DNA of 57,878 nucleotides, taken from contig DASWFO010000340.1 in assembly GCA_036394195.1 (NCBI GenBank), positions 1-57,878 on the forward strand, read 5' to 3'. Made by a program: the position numbers and the translations under genes. The notes below the pieces were generated by a model. The model saw only the letters and a list, made by a program, of their open reading frames with translations. It was not told the DNA's origin and did not search any database. Of the stretch, positions 48,917 through 56,556 are shown one piece after another. The stretch's first letter is position 1. The number at the start of each line of letters is the position of its first letter. Source of the stretch: DATJPD01 sp036394195. GTDB taxonomy: Bacteria; Pseudomonadota; Alphaproteobacteria; CACIAM-22H2.

Positions 48917-50956
48917 TCAGGCCGCGACTTTTTTCATCAACGCCGACGAGATCGGCACGCGGGTCTTGTCGAAATCCGCCCACGGATCGACGCGCTTCAG
49001 CGCCGCCTTCACCGTCTTGATCGCGAATGCCGTCGGATCCAATGCCCGCGTCATCGCCCCCCACGCCAGCGGCACCGCGATTGGAGCGCCGTCGCGCGCC
49101 CGCGGCGACCACGCCGAGACCGCCGAGGCGGTGAGGTCGTTGCGCAGATAATCGAGGAAGATGCGGCCGTGGCGCAGCTTCTTCGCCATGTTGAGCAGGT
49201 AACGGTCCGGTGAGTCGGCGGCCATGGCCTGGCAGACCGCCTTGGCGAACGCCTTCGCCTCCGTCCAATCCGCCCTCGGCTTGAGCGGGACGACGACATG
49301 CACGCCTTTGCCGCCGGTGGTCTTCAGATAGGTTGCGAAGCCGAGCGCCTCGAGCCGCCCGCGCAGCTCCTTGGCCGCCTCGATCACGCGCCCAAACTCG
49401 ACATCGGGGGCCGGATCCAGATCGAAGGTGAGCTGGTCCGGATGCATCAAGTCCCGCGCCGTGCAGCCCCAGGGATGGAACTCGACCGCCCCCATCTGCG
49501 CCGCGGCGATCAGCCCCGGGGGATCATCGATCGAGATAAAGGGCTTCGGCTCGCCGGGCAGCTTGATGCGATGGATCAGCGCCGATGTCCCGGGGCCGGC
49601 ATGCCGCTGATAGAATGTCTCGCGCTTGTCGCCCGCCGTGCTGATGCCGTCCGGCGCGCGGATGATGGTCACCGGGCGCTGCTTGAGGAACCGCACCATG
49701 CGGTCGCTCACCGTCGCCAAGTACTCGGCCAGCTGCAGCTTGGTGATCCCGTCGCGGGGCCACAGCACCTTATTGGGGTTGGAGATGGTGACGCCGAGCA
49801 CCTGGACAGGACCGGAGGGAGCGGCGGCGGCACTGGACGGGCGGCGCGCAATCGGGTCCTGTCGCACGGTCACCTCCGCGGGAGTTTTGTCGTCACGCAG
49901 TCCCTTGAACGACGCCTGGCGCAGAAGACCGTCATGCGTCCAACCGGCGAACGCCACTTCGGCGATCAGCTTCGGCTCGACCCATTGGACGTCCTTGACC
50001 TTCTCCGGCTGCCGGCCGATGAACGGGCTCGCCGCGATCCTGGAGCGCTGAAGCTTCGGCAGCAGATCCGAGGCGGTCGCCTCGTTATAGCCGGTCCCCA
50101 CTTTCCCGGAATATTCCAGCTTGCCGTCGTGAATGGTGCCGACGAGCAGAGCCCCCAGGCCGTGCTTGTGCTTGCCCGGCGCGAACCCGCCGACGACGAA
50201 TTCCTGGCGGCCGCGGCATTTGGTCTTCTGCCAGGCCGGGCTGCGGCCGGACCGGTACGGCGCATCCAGAAGCTTCGATACCACGCCCTCGAGGGCCATC
50301 TTGCAGGCCGACCGAAGCACCGCGTCGCCCGGCGTGGTGAAGTGCTCGACATAGGAAATCGGCCCGGACGCCGCAGCGAGCAGGCGGTGCAATTCAGCCT
50401 TGCGCTCGACGAGCGCGCGCGGCCGCAGATCGACGCCGTCAACGAACAGCACATCGAACGCATAAAAGACGATGCGCTCGGTCCGGCCATCCCGTAGAGC
50501 GACCTGCAGCGCCGAGAAGTCCGGCACGTTGCCATGGGCGAACGCCACCGCTTCGCCATCGATGATCGTGTCCTCAAACGGCTCCATCGCCGCGGCGATC
50601 TCCGGGAAGCGCGCCGTCCAATCGAGGCCAGAGCGGCTCATGACGGTGACGCGGCCGTCATGGTGATGGAGCTGCAGCCGGTAGCCGTCGAACTTCACCT
50701 CATGCGCCCAGCCGGAGCCGACCGGTGGCTGGTCCACCGAGATGGCCAGTTGCGGCGGAATGAACTCCGGCAGCGGCGTGCGTTTTGCGGAGCGGGATCG
50801 CCGGCGCAGGGGTTCGATGTTGGCCTCGGCCGGTGCCCGAGCGCGCAGGCGCGCTCCGCCGTACCGGACGCCGGCGCGGCGCCCTGCCGCGCCGCGGGCG
50901 CGCGCATCGGTGGAGCGCACGCGCCGGGGTGCGAGCAACCGCTTGGGGATGGCCAT
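48917..50956 (-). CDS. ligD: ATP-dependent DNA ligase LigD with ligase-polymerase order, no phosphoesterase domain
   Basis: A 679-residue end-joining ligase. The ligase domain comes first: catalytic Lys K88 in EVKFDGYR, then IDGEAVAF and EGVVSKLLDAPYRSGRS; the OB-fold region ends near TVRQDP. After a short linker comes the primase-like polymerase domain: VTISNPNKVLWP, FISIDDPPGL and the metal-binding DxD in LTFDLDPAPDVEF. The 3'-phosphoesterase domain found in Pseudomonas and mycobacterial LigD is missing, replaced by a basic roughly 60-residue N-terminus. ATG 50956 is chosen; a start 15 codons upstream is possible. It works with Ku in non-homologous end joining. Confidence 0.94.
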   Translation of the reverse strand: MAIPKRLLAPRRVRSTDARARGAAGRRAGVRYGGARLRARAPAEANIEPLRRRSRSAKRTPLPEFIPPQLAISVDQPPVGSGWAHEVKFDGYRLQLHHHDGRVTVMSRSGLDWTARFPEIAAAMEPFEDTIIDGEAVAFAHGNVPDFSALQVALRDGRTERIVFYAFDVLFVDGVDLRPRALVERKAELHRLLAAASGPISYVEHFTTPGDAVLRSACKMALEGVVSKLLDAPYRSGRSPAWQKTKCRGRQEFVVGGFAPGKHKHGLGALLVGTIHDGKLEYSGKVGTGYNEATASDLLPKLQRSRIAASPFIGRQPEKVKDVQWVEPKLIAEVAFAGWTHDGLLRQASFKGLRDDKTPAEVTVRQDPIARRPSSAAAAPSGPVQVLGVTISNPNKVLWPRDGITKLQLAEYLATVSDRMVRFLKQRPVTIIRAPDGISTAGDKRETFYQRHAGPGTSALIHRIKLPGEPKPFISIDDPPGLIAAAQMGAVEFHPWGCTARDLMHPDQLTFDLDPAPDVEFGRVIEAAKELRGRLEALGFATYLKTTGGKGVHVVVPLKPRADWTEAKAFAKAVCQAMAADSPDRYLLNMAKKLRHGRIFLDYLRNDLTASAVSAWSPRARDGAPIAVPLAWGAMTRALDPTAFAIKTVKAALKRVDPWADFDKTRVPISSALMKKVAA

Positions 50957-51026
50957 TCCCGAGTAAATGGACGCAGGGACCGAAGGTTCCTCCCGCGACA
51001 CTTACGTACCGCCGAATGCCTCGTCC

Positions 51027-51051
51027 GGAACTCCGTGCCCTATTTCGTGTT
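51027..51051 (+). promoter_or_regulatory. EcfG-like promoter (near match) upstream of a small basic protein
   Basis: GGAAC (51027-51031), N16, TGTT (51048-51051), 26 bp before ATG 51078. The first -10 base differs from consensus. Confidence 0.5.
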
Positions 51052-51077
51052 CGTTTCGGAGGAGGCGCTCAGCGCAC

Positions 51078-51266
51078 ATGACCGCTGACAACACCAGGAC
51101 CGCCAAACGGAAGAGCAAGGCGAGCGAGCGGCGCGACCGCGACCCTGCCGGCGCGACGCCGCCCTTGCCTAAGAACAGCCGCCGCGAAGGGATACCGCGC
51201 GAGGGTGCGTTGCCGCACGACGAAGAGGCGGCGCGCCCGAAGGATTCGGGCCGCCACGGCGCTTAA
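51078..51266 (+). CDS. Small highly charged protein, stress-island hypothetical
   Basis: A 62-residue very hydrophilic protein, rich in Arg, Lys, Asp and Pro (RTAKRKSKASERRDRDPAG), with no hydrophobic core, so probably disordered. GGAGGAGG lies about 11 nt before the ATG. An EcfG-like promoter sits just upstream and the neighbours are stress genes. I do not recognise a family. The alternative is that it is a non-coding stretch; the ribosome-binding site and promoter favour a gene. Confidence 0.5.
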   Translation: MTADNTRTAKRKSKASERRDRDPAGATPPLPKNSRREGIPREGALPHDEEAARPKDSGRHGA

Positions 51267-51272
51267 GGGGCA

Positions 51273-51290
51273 GAGCTTCATAAGAAGCTC
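51273..51290 (+). terminator. Weak hairpin after the small charged protein gene
   Basis: GAGCTTC (51273-51279), 4-nt loop, GAAGCTC (51284-51290): a 7-bp stem 6 bp past the stop, with no U-tract. Confidence 0.3.
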
Positions 51291-51297
51291 ACGAAGC

Positions 51298-51323
51298 GGA
51301 ACCGTTGTGCCGCCAAACTCGTT
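51298..51323 (+). promoter_or_regulatory. EcfG-type general stress promoter (exact GGAAC-N17-CGTT)
   Basis: GGAAC (51298-51302), 17 nt, CGTT (51320-51323), 64 bp before the DUF3185 start at 51388. Confidence 0.78.
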
Positions 51324-51387
51324 GGACTCATAGAGTTTTGCACGCCGCAATTGGCGTCAGACGACGCTGAAGGAGGCCGGTTTGAAA

Positions 51388-51594
51388 ATGAATCCGATGC
51401 GCCTGCTCGGCTTGGGAATCGCGGTCGCGGGAGTGGTATTTCTGGCTGTCGGCCTGAACGCCACGGACGCGCCGATCGAACGCCTGTCGGAGATTCTGAC
51501 CGGCAAATACACCCATGAAACGATCGTCTACATCGCGGGCGGGCTAGCGGCCCTGATCGCCGGAGCGGTCGTGGCGCTAGCCCAGCCGCGATGA
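51388..51594 (+). CDS. DUF3185-family small membrane protein
   Basis: A 68-residue protein with two hydrophobic helices (LLGLGIAVAGVVFLAVGLNA and TIVYIAGGLAALIAGAVVALA) linked by a short polar loop (TDAPIERLSEILTGKYT), the DUF3185 pattern. GGAGG lies 11 nt before ATG 51388; a TTG at 51382 has better spacing and is an alternative start. It has its own exact EcfG promoter. Family function is unknown. Confidence 0.8.
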   Translation: MNPMRLLGLGIAVAGVVFLAVGLNATDAPIERLSEILTGKYTHETIVYIAGGLAALIAGAVVALAQPR

Positions 51595-51598
51595 TGCG

Positions 51599-51769
51599 CT
51601 AAAGACGATTGCGCCGGACCAGCCCGATGACGAGCGTCACCAGGAACAGGATCAAGAACAGGAAGAACAGGGTCTGCGCGATGCTGGCTGCGGTCGCGGC
51701 AACGCCGCCGTAGCCCAATGCGGCGGCGATCAACGCCACCACCAGGAACACGAGGGCCCAATTCAGCAT
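51599..51769 (-). CDS. DUF1328/YtjA-family small membrane protein
   Basis: A 56-residue double-helix membrane protein (LNWALVFLVVALIAAALGYGG and AQTLFFLFLILFLVTLVIGLV), matching the DUF1328 (YtjA) family of small stress-associated proteins. ATG 51769 follows GGAGA at suitable distance; an ATG four codons earlier exists. It is convergent with the DUF3185 gene (4-bp gap) and carries an exact EcfG promoter upstream on its own strand. Confidence 0.85.
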   Translation of the reverse strand: MLNWALVFLVVALIAAALGYGGVAATAASIAQTLFFLFLILFLVTLVIGLVRRNRL

Positions 51770-51803
51770 GGGGGTCTCCACTTGTAGGGAGGGTCAGGGA
51801 ATA

Positions 51804-51829
51804 AACGCGGTGCGGCTCGACACGGTTCC
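51804..51829 (-). promoter_or_regulatory. EcfG-type general stress promoter (exact GGAAC-N17-CGTT), minus strand
   Basis: On the minus strand GGAAC (51829-51825), 17 nt, CGTT (51807-51804), 34 bp before the DUF1328 ATG at 51769. Confidence 0.8.
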
Positions 51830-51909
51830 GCGGGACGTCGACCAGACGGCGGGGCCGACTGCAGGGTTCGTTGGTTGAGAACGTGAACGGGATTTATGGA
51901 TTGAATGAG

Positions 51910-52116
51910 ATGGCGCTCGTGCGCTCATGGGATCGATATGGACGGCGACCGACGCGGCGGACTCATCCGGCCGCCGCACGGCCGCGCCGTCCCGACGAGC
52001 GCTTCAATTCCTGGCTCGATCAGAAGCTGCGACGCCTGTACGAGGCGGAGCTCTCGGAACCGATCCCCGAAGACATGCTGCGTCTGCTCAAGATGATCGA
52101 ATCCGGCGGCGGGTGA
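51910..52116 (+). CDS. nepR: NepR-like anti-sigma factor of the general stress response
   Basis: A 68-residue protein. The C-terminal segment DQKLRRLYEAELSEPIPEDM followed by LRLLKMIE matches the NepR core (L-x3-Y-x3-x3-P[IV]P-x2-[FLM]-x2-L), the region that clamps EcfG or PhyR. The N-terminal half is basic and Pro/Arg-rich, also typical. ATG 51910 is chosen; a TTG at 51871 in the same frame would add 13 residues, and neither start has a strong ribosome-binding site. It lies between stress genes with EcfG promoters, 10.7 kb from the PhyR-like gene. The family call is by motif reading. Confidence 0.68.
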   Translation: MALVRSWDRYGRRPTRRTHPAAARPRRPDERFNSWLDQKLRRLYEAELSEPIPEDMLRLLKMIESGGG

Positions 52117-52117
52117 C

Positions 52118-52143
52118 GGAACCACGCGGCCGTTGTTTCCGTT
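52118..52143 (+). promoter_or_regulatory. EcfG-type general stress promoter (exact GGAAC-N17-CGTT)
   Basis: GGAAC (52118-52122), 17 nt, CGTT (52140-52143), 23 bp before the DUF2934 GTG start and 1 bp after the NepR-like stop. Confidence 0.78.
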
Positions 52144-52166
52144 TTTTGACAGAAACGGAGGCACCG

Positions 52167-52475
52167 GTGACCGATCAAGACCTCGAACAGCGCATTCGCG
52201 ACCACGCCTACCGCATCTGGGTATCCGAGGGCCGTCCCGCGGGGCGCGCGAGCGCCCACTGGGACATGGCGCGTGAACTGGTCGCGATCGAGGACAATCA
52301 GGGCCGCGCGACGAAGTCCAACCCCGCCACCGCAGACCGCGACCGCGCTGTCACCGGTACCCAGCCGGTCGAGCCGATCGAAGCCGTCGAGAACCAGGGC
52401 AAATTTCCCACCCTCACCGACCAAGGCGAAGAGCAGGCCTACCCGGCGCGCCGGCGGCGACGGCGGGCGCGCTGA
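52167..52475 (+). CDS. DUF2934-domain small protein
   Basis: A 102-residue protein. The N-terminal segment DLEQRIRDHAYRIWVSEGRP then AGRASAHWDMARELVA is the DUF2934 signature (R..AY..W...G.P.G....HW..A). The rest is polar and ends in an Arg-rich tail. The GTG start at 52167 follows CGGAGG; the frame runs upstream through the NepR-like gene but has no similarity there. It has its own exact EcfG promoter. The function is unknown; the domain is common in rhizobial stress loci. Confidence 0.85.
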   Translation: MTDQDLEQRIRDHAYRIWVSEGRPAGRASAHWDMARELVAIEDNQGRATKSNPATADRDRAVTGTQPVEPIEAVENQGKFPTLTDQGEEQAYPARRRRRRAR

Positions 52476-52509
52476 GCCGGGCGGCGTGACGGCGGGCCCG
52501 CATCCGGCC

Positions 52510-53478
52510 ATGTCCGCCGTGCTCAAGACATTGCATGCCGTGAAGGCGGGCGAGACGTCCGAAGCCGAAGCCGTCGGCACGCCGCAGAAGGTCAAGCTGG
52601 CGCTGCAAGAGACCCGCATCCTCGTGCTCGGCACGCAGGTGTTGCTCGGCTTCGCGTATCAGGCCTTCTTCTATCCGGCCTTCGACAAGCTAACCGAAAC
52701 GCAGAGGGCGCTGCTCCTGATCGGGCTGGCGCTGCTGATCCTGGTGCTGACGCTGCTCCTGGCGCCGACCATGTTTCACCGGCTGGCCTATGCGGGCTAC
52801 GACGATGCTCATGTCTATATCTTCGCCAACCGGATGGCGGCGGCGGCGTTGCTCCCCTTCGCGCTCGCGATCGGCCTGAGCATGTATGTCGTCATCGGCC
52901 GCGCCGCCGGCGATGCCGCAGCCACGGCGCTCGGCGGAGCCTTCACGCTGCTGGCGCTGGGCGTCTGGTATGCCGCCGGCTTGGCCAAGCGCAAACCCGA
53001 ACAATGGATGTCCGCCATGGAACGACAGCAGCCGAAATCCGAGCCGACCCCGCTCAGGGAGCGCATCGAACGCGTGATGAGCGAGACGCGCATCATCCTG
53101 CCGGGCGTGCAGGCCCTGCTTGGGTTCCAGTTCGCGGCGGTGCTGACCGATGCCTTCGAGCGTCTCCCGGAGTCCGACAAACTGGTCCACGTCGCGGGCC
53201 TGGCGGCGGTGGGCCTGTCGGTGATCCTGCTGATGGCGCCCGCCGCCTACCACCGGCTGGTGACGGGCGGCGAGGCCACGAGCGACGTCCTCCAGTTCGC
53301 GCATTACGCGCTGCTCGCGTCGATGGTGCCGCTGGCCTTCAGCCTGGCCGCGGATTTTTACATCGTCCTCGACAAGGTTCTGGAGAATCCCGGCACCGCG
53401 GCCGCCGCCGCCGCAGTCAGTGCCGCCCTGATGCTGGCGGCGTGGTTCGCGCTGCCGCTGGCGCGCCGGGCGGGCTGA
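52510..53478 (+). CDS. DUF6328-like membrane protein, internally duplicated
   Basis: A 322-residue membrane protein made of two similar halves. Half 1 has ETRILVLGTQVLLGFAYQA ... LLAPTMFHRLAY (about 35-97). Half 2 has ETRIILPGVQALLGFQFAA ... LLMAPAAYHRLV (about 195-255). Each half carries about four hydrophobic helices and the fused pair equals two copies of a domain usually found alone at about 150 residues. ATG 52510 has no obvious ribosome-binding site. It lies 34 bp after the DUF2934 gene, probably in the same stress operon. The function is unknown. Confidence 0.75.
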   Translation: MSAVLKTLHAVKAGETSEAEAVGTPQKVKLALQETRILVLGTQVLLGFAYQAFFYPAFDKLTETQRALLLIGLALLILVLTLLLAPTMFHRLAYAGYDDAHVYIFANRMAAAALLPFALAIGLSMYVVIGRAAGDAAATALGGAFTLLALGVWYAAGLAKRKPEQWMSAMERQQPKSEPTPLRERIERVMSETRIILPGVQALLGFQFAAVLTDAFERLPESDKLVHVAGLAAVGLSVILLMAPAAYHRLVTGGEATSDVLQFAHYALLASMVPLAFSLAADFYIVLDKVLENPGTAAAAAAVSAALMLAAWFALPLARRAG

Positions 53479-53488
53479 GTCGCGCCGA

Positions 53489-55549
53489 TCACCGCGGGCG
53501 GTCGCGGTCGGGCTCAGGCGGTTTCGCCGGCGGTGTCTGTTGCCGCGGCGCCTCCGCCTGCTGTTCATCCAGCTGCTTCTGTTCGGGGGATTGCGCTTCC
53601 TGGGCGCTGTGCGCCTGCGCCTGGCGGATCAACTCCGCGCAGTCGCTGTCCTTGCCGACACCCAGCTCGATGAACGGGATGATGGCGAGCGGCGGCAGGG
53701 CGGCGGCAAGGGCCGCGGCCGCGGCTCCCCGCACACCGATCTCGCCGGCCGCGAGCCCGACCTTCGGGTGCTTCAGCGTGCCGGTGACGGTGATCGGCGT
53801 GCGCGCCACGAACGGGCTCGGCTTCTTCGGATGGCCTTCGATGCGGACATCGAGGCCCTCGGTGGCGAAGTCGATGTTGGCGGTGCCGTAGATGTTCGAC
53901 AGCTCGGTGTCGATGTCGAAGATATCGGACGTCATCAGGCCGCGCTCGAGCCTGAAATCGGCCGCGGCGCAGCGCAGTGCTGTGGCCTTGTCGGTGCCCA
54001 GCGCCCGCACCAGCGCCTTCGCCACGTCGAGGCCCGCGGCGTGGATCATCAAAGCGCTGATCTGGCCGCCGGACATGCTGACGGTGACGCGGCCGTCGCC
54101 TGCCCCCAGGACGTCGCCCAGGGATTTCCCCGACCCCGCGACCTGGAAGCGCCCGCCGAACCGCCCCGACGACAGCGACTCGAACCGCGTGTTCTCAAGA
54201 AACCGCTTGAGGCTCAGCTGCCGGATCGCCAGGTCGGTGGTGACCTGCGGAACGTCCTTGCGGCCGTCCAGGCCCAGCTTGCCGTCGATCGTGCCGTCGG
54301 CGACGCCGAACTTCAGCGGATCGACGGTCAGGAGGCCGTCTTTCAGGAGGAAGCGCGTGTCCATGTCGTCGAGCGGCGCGCCGGGCGCGTTGATCTGATG
54401 GGCGCGAAAGCGCACGTCGAGATCGGCGGCGCGCAGGCGCTCGATATCGATCGGGACCCGCGGGACGACGCGCTCGGACTGGTCCGCCTCGGGGTGATCC
54501 TGTTTCGCCGGACCGGCGCCGATGAAGCCCGCGAGATCCTTGAAATCGAGCAGCTTCGACGTCAGGTCGGCCTTGATGTCCGGCCGCTCGCGGCGCGAAT
54601 CGTACTGCATGTCACCGTTGAGGTCGCTGTGCCCGACGGCCCCCTTGAACTGCTCGAACGCCCAGACGTCGCCTTCTTTCTTCAGCCGGCCGCTGATTTC
54701 GTAGTCCGGCGTCGGCGGCAGCGGGATGGCGGTGAACGGGAAGATATGCGCCAGGTTATCGCCCTTGACGTCGAGCTGCATGTCGATCCCGGCCATCTGG
54801 ACCGGGTCGGTCATGGTACCCTTGGCGGAGAACACCGTCGCGCCGGCGCGCAGCTCGAAATCGAGAGGATATTTCGTGCTGGGATCGCGGAGGATCAGCA
54901 AGGAGCCGCCGGCGGCGTCGATCGTGAACGGCTGGTTCTCGACCGTGCCCTTGCTTTGAAAGCGGATCATCTTCCGGCGATCGTCGCCACCGGTGCCGAC
55001 CGCCGTCGTGATCTCGCTCGTCACCGACAGTTTCGAGGGCGCGTCTTCGTATTTGATGACGCCTCGATTGACCACGAGCTCGCCAATGACCGGAATCTGC
55101 GTGCGCTTCTTCGGGACAGTGGTGTTGACCACGGCCCCGCCCGGCGACGCCGACGACAGATCCCAGTTCTTGCGATCCTTGTCGGGCTTCTCCAGATCGA
55201 TCTTCGGCTCATCAAGCGTAAGTTCGGGTAGGACGATCCGGCCGATCAGGAGCTGACGCAGATCGATCCGGAAGTCGAGTGTCTTGATCTCGACCATGTG
55301 CCGCTCTTTGGCCCAGTCCGGATTGTCCAGCCGGATGCCCTCGGCGTGGACGCGCGGGCTCCAGCTGTCGAGATCGACCTTGAGATCGCCGTCGATGGCG
55401 AAGGCGCGGCCGATGGTCTGGCTGCCGCGCGCGTTGATCGTTCCGCGCAGCAGGTTCCAGTTGAAGAAGTAAAGCGCGCCGGCAAATACGACGAGCAGTG
55501 CCGCGAGCGAGCCGACGACGATGCCCGTCCATTTGAAAAACCGCCGCAT
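53489..55549 (-). CDS. AsmA-family membrane-anchored protein
   Basis: A 686-residue AsmA-family protein. A single N-terminal transmembrane helix (WTGIVVGSLAALLVVFAGALYFF, about 7-29) anchors it, with the long body in the periplasm. RGTINARGSQTIGRAFAIDGDL (about 35-56), VDLTGxxDG-like repeats and the C-terminal GEIGVRGAAAAALAAALPPLA segment are typical. AsmA-like proteins form bridge-like repeats moving lipids between membranes. The tail is Gln/Pro/Ala-rich. A GGAAC-N16-TGTT element 38 bp upstream suggests stress control. It is convergent with the DUF6328-like gene. Confidence 0.88.
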   Translation of the reverse strand: MRRFFKWTGIVVGSLAALLVVFAGALYFFNWNLLRGTINARGSQTIGRAFAIDGDLKVDLDSWSPRVHAEGIRLDNPDWAKERHMVEIKTLDFRIDLRQLLIGRIVLPELTLDEPKIDLEKPDKDRKNWDLSSASPGGAVVNTTVPKKRTQIPVIGELVVNRGVIKYEDAPSKLSVTSEITTAVGTGGDDRRKMIRFQSKGTVENQPFTIDAAGGSLLILRDPSTKYPLDFELRAGATVFSAKGTMTDPVQMAGIDMQLDVKGDNLAHIFPFTAIPLPPTPDYEISGRLKKEGDVWAFEQFKGAVGHSDLNGDMQYDSRRERPDIKADLTSKLLDFKDLAGFIGAGPAKQDHPEADQSERVVPRVPIDIERLRAADLDVRFRAHQINAPGAPLDDMDTRFLLKDGLLTVDPLKFGVADGTIDGKLGLDGRKDVPQVTTDLAIRQLSLKRFLENTRFESLSSGRFGGRFQVAGSGKSLGDVLGAGDGRVTVSMSGGQISALMIHAAGLDVAKALVRALGTDKATALRCAAADFRLERGLMTSDIFDIDTELSNIYGTANIDFATEGLDVRIEGHPKKPSPFVARTPITVTGTLKHPKVGLAAGEIGVRGAAAAALAAALPPLAIIPFIELGVGKDSDCAELIRQAQAHSAQEAQSPEQKQLDEQQAEAPRQQTPPAKPPEPDRDRPR

Positions 55550-55587
55550 GGTCCTGCCCTCGCCTTCTCGCTACCGCCGTAGAAATC

Positions 55588-55612
55588 AACATTGACCGGC
55601 GATGGCGGTTCC
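55588..55612 (-). promoter_or_regulatory. EcfG-like promoter (near match) upstream of the AsmA-family gene
   Basis: On the minus strand GGAAC (55612-55608), N16, TGTT (55591-55588), 38 bp before ATG 55549. Confidence 0.5.
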
Positions 55613-55675
55613 GCAGGACAGCCCAAAAAGCGGCGACGCCGGCCCCGTGCTCAGCCCGCCACTTTTGCGACATGC

Positions 55676-56308
55676 CTACCCAAGCAGCTTGGCTGCTTTC
55701 CTGAGGTCGGCGATCAAGCGCGTGATCTCGACCTCCCGGACGTCGTCGGCGGCGCGCAAGATCGACGACGGATGGACGGTGGCCATCACATGCGGGGCGA
55801 GGTTGGAGCGCACGAGCTGACCGCGGCGTTGGGTGACCCGGAAGGTCGCGCCCAGCAGGGCGCGCGCCGCCGTGGCCCCCAGGCAGACCAGGACCTGCGG
55901 CTTCACCACGGCGATCTCGGCGTCCATCCACGGCCGGCAGGCGCGGATTTCCATGGCGTTCGGCTTGACATGCATGCGGCGCTTGCCGCGCGGCGTCCAC
56001 TTGAAGTGCTTCACCACGTTGGTGACGTAGATCTTCTGGCGCTCGATGCCGGCCTCCGCCAGGCATCGGTCGAGGAGGCGGCCGGCCGGTCCCACGAACG
56101 GTCGGCCGGTGAGGTCCTCCTGATCGCCCGGTGTTTCCCCGACCAGCATCATCTCGGCGGTCGCCGGGCCTTCGCCGAACACGGTCTGCGTCGCGTTGGC
56201 ATAGAGGGGGCACGCCGTGCATTTCGCGGCGCGCGCCCGAAGCTCATCAAGCCCGACATGCGGAGGAATCAAGTCGGCCGCCGAGCGAGGAGGACTGCGC
56301 CGCATCAT
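55676..56308 (-). CDS. udgX: UdgX-type uracil-DNA glycosylase
   Basis: A 210-residue family-4-like uracil-DNA glycosylase. Fe-S cysteines are C30 and C33 (KCTACPLY), then C124-type and C142-type residues in RACRPWM...VLVCLG. Motif A reads GETPGDQED (57-65), where UdgX normally has GEQPG. The UdgX-specific loop GKRRMHVKP with the histidine H113 is present; in mycobacterial UdgX the equivalent His109 forms a permanent covalent bond with uracil-containing DNA. HPSSILR is the C-terminal motif. A GTG at 56356 would add 16 residues, but ATG 56308 fits the known length. Confidence 0.88.
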   Translation of the reverse strand: MMRRSPPRSAADLIPPHVGLDELRARAAKCTACPLYANATQTVFGEGPATAEMMLVGETPGDQEDLTGRPFVGPAGRLLDRCLAEAGIERQKIYVTNVVKHFKWTPRGKRRMHVKPNAMEIRACRPWMDAEIAVVKPQVLVCLGATAARALLGATFRVTQRRGQLVRSNLAPHVMATVHPSSILRAADDVREVEITRLIADLRKAAKLLG

Positions 56309-56556
56309 GGAGATCGTGGCCGTTCGGTTAGCGGCGGGACTGACGGTTGAGTCCACGGCCGCACCCCGTTACGTGTCACAACCCCATCATACGCGCCTTG
56401 TGACGTGTGGAAGACATGGCAAAACCGGTCACATGCGATCCGCCAGAGCGAATAAGCCGGTGCGCACTCAAGTGGGCTGCGGCGCGCGCTATCTGAGCGT
56501 TTTGGAGCTTTTTGCGGAGCAGCCGGCCGCAGGATTTTCGGATGATTGCAGTCAGC

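Noticed and set aside
51927..52475. 182-residue frame joining the NepR-like region with the DUF2934 protein
   Set aside because: The N-terminal part is out of frame relative to the NepR motif and has no similarity; DUF2934 has its own promoter, ribosome-binding site and GTG start at 52167.
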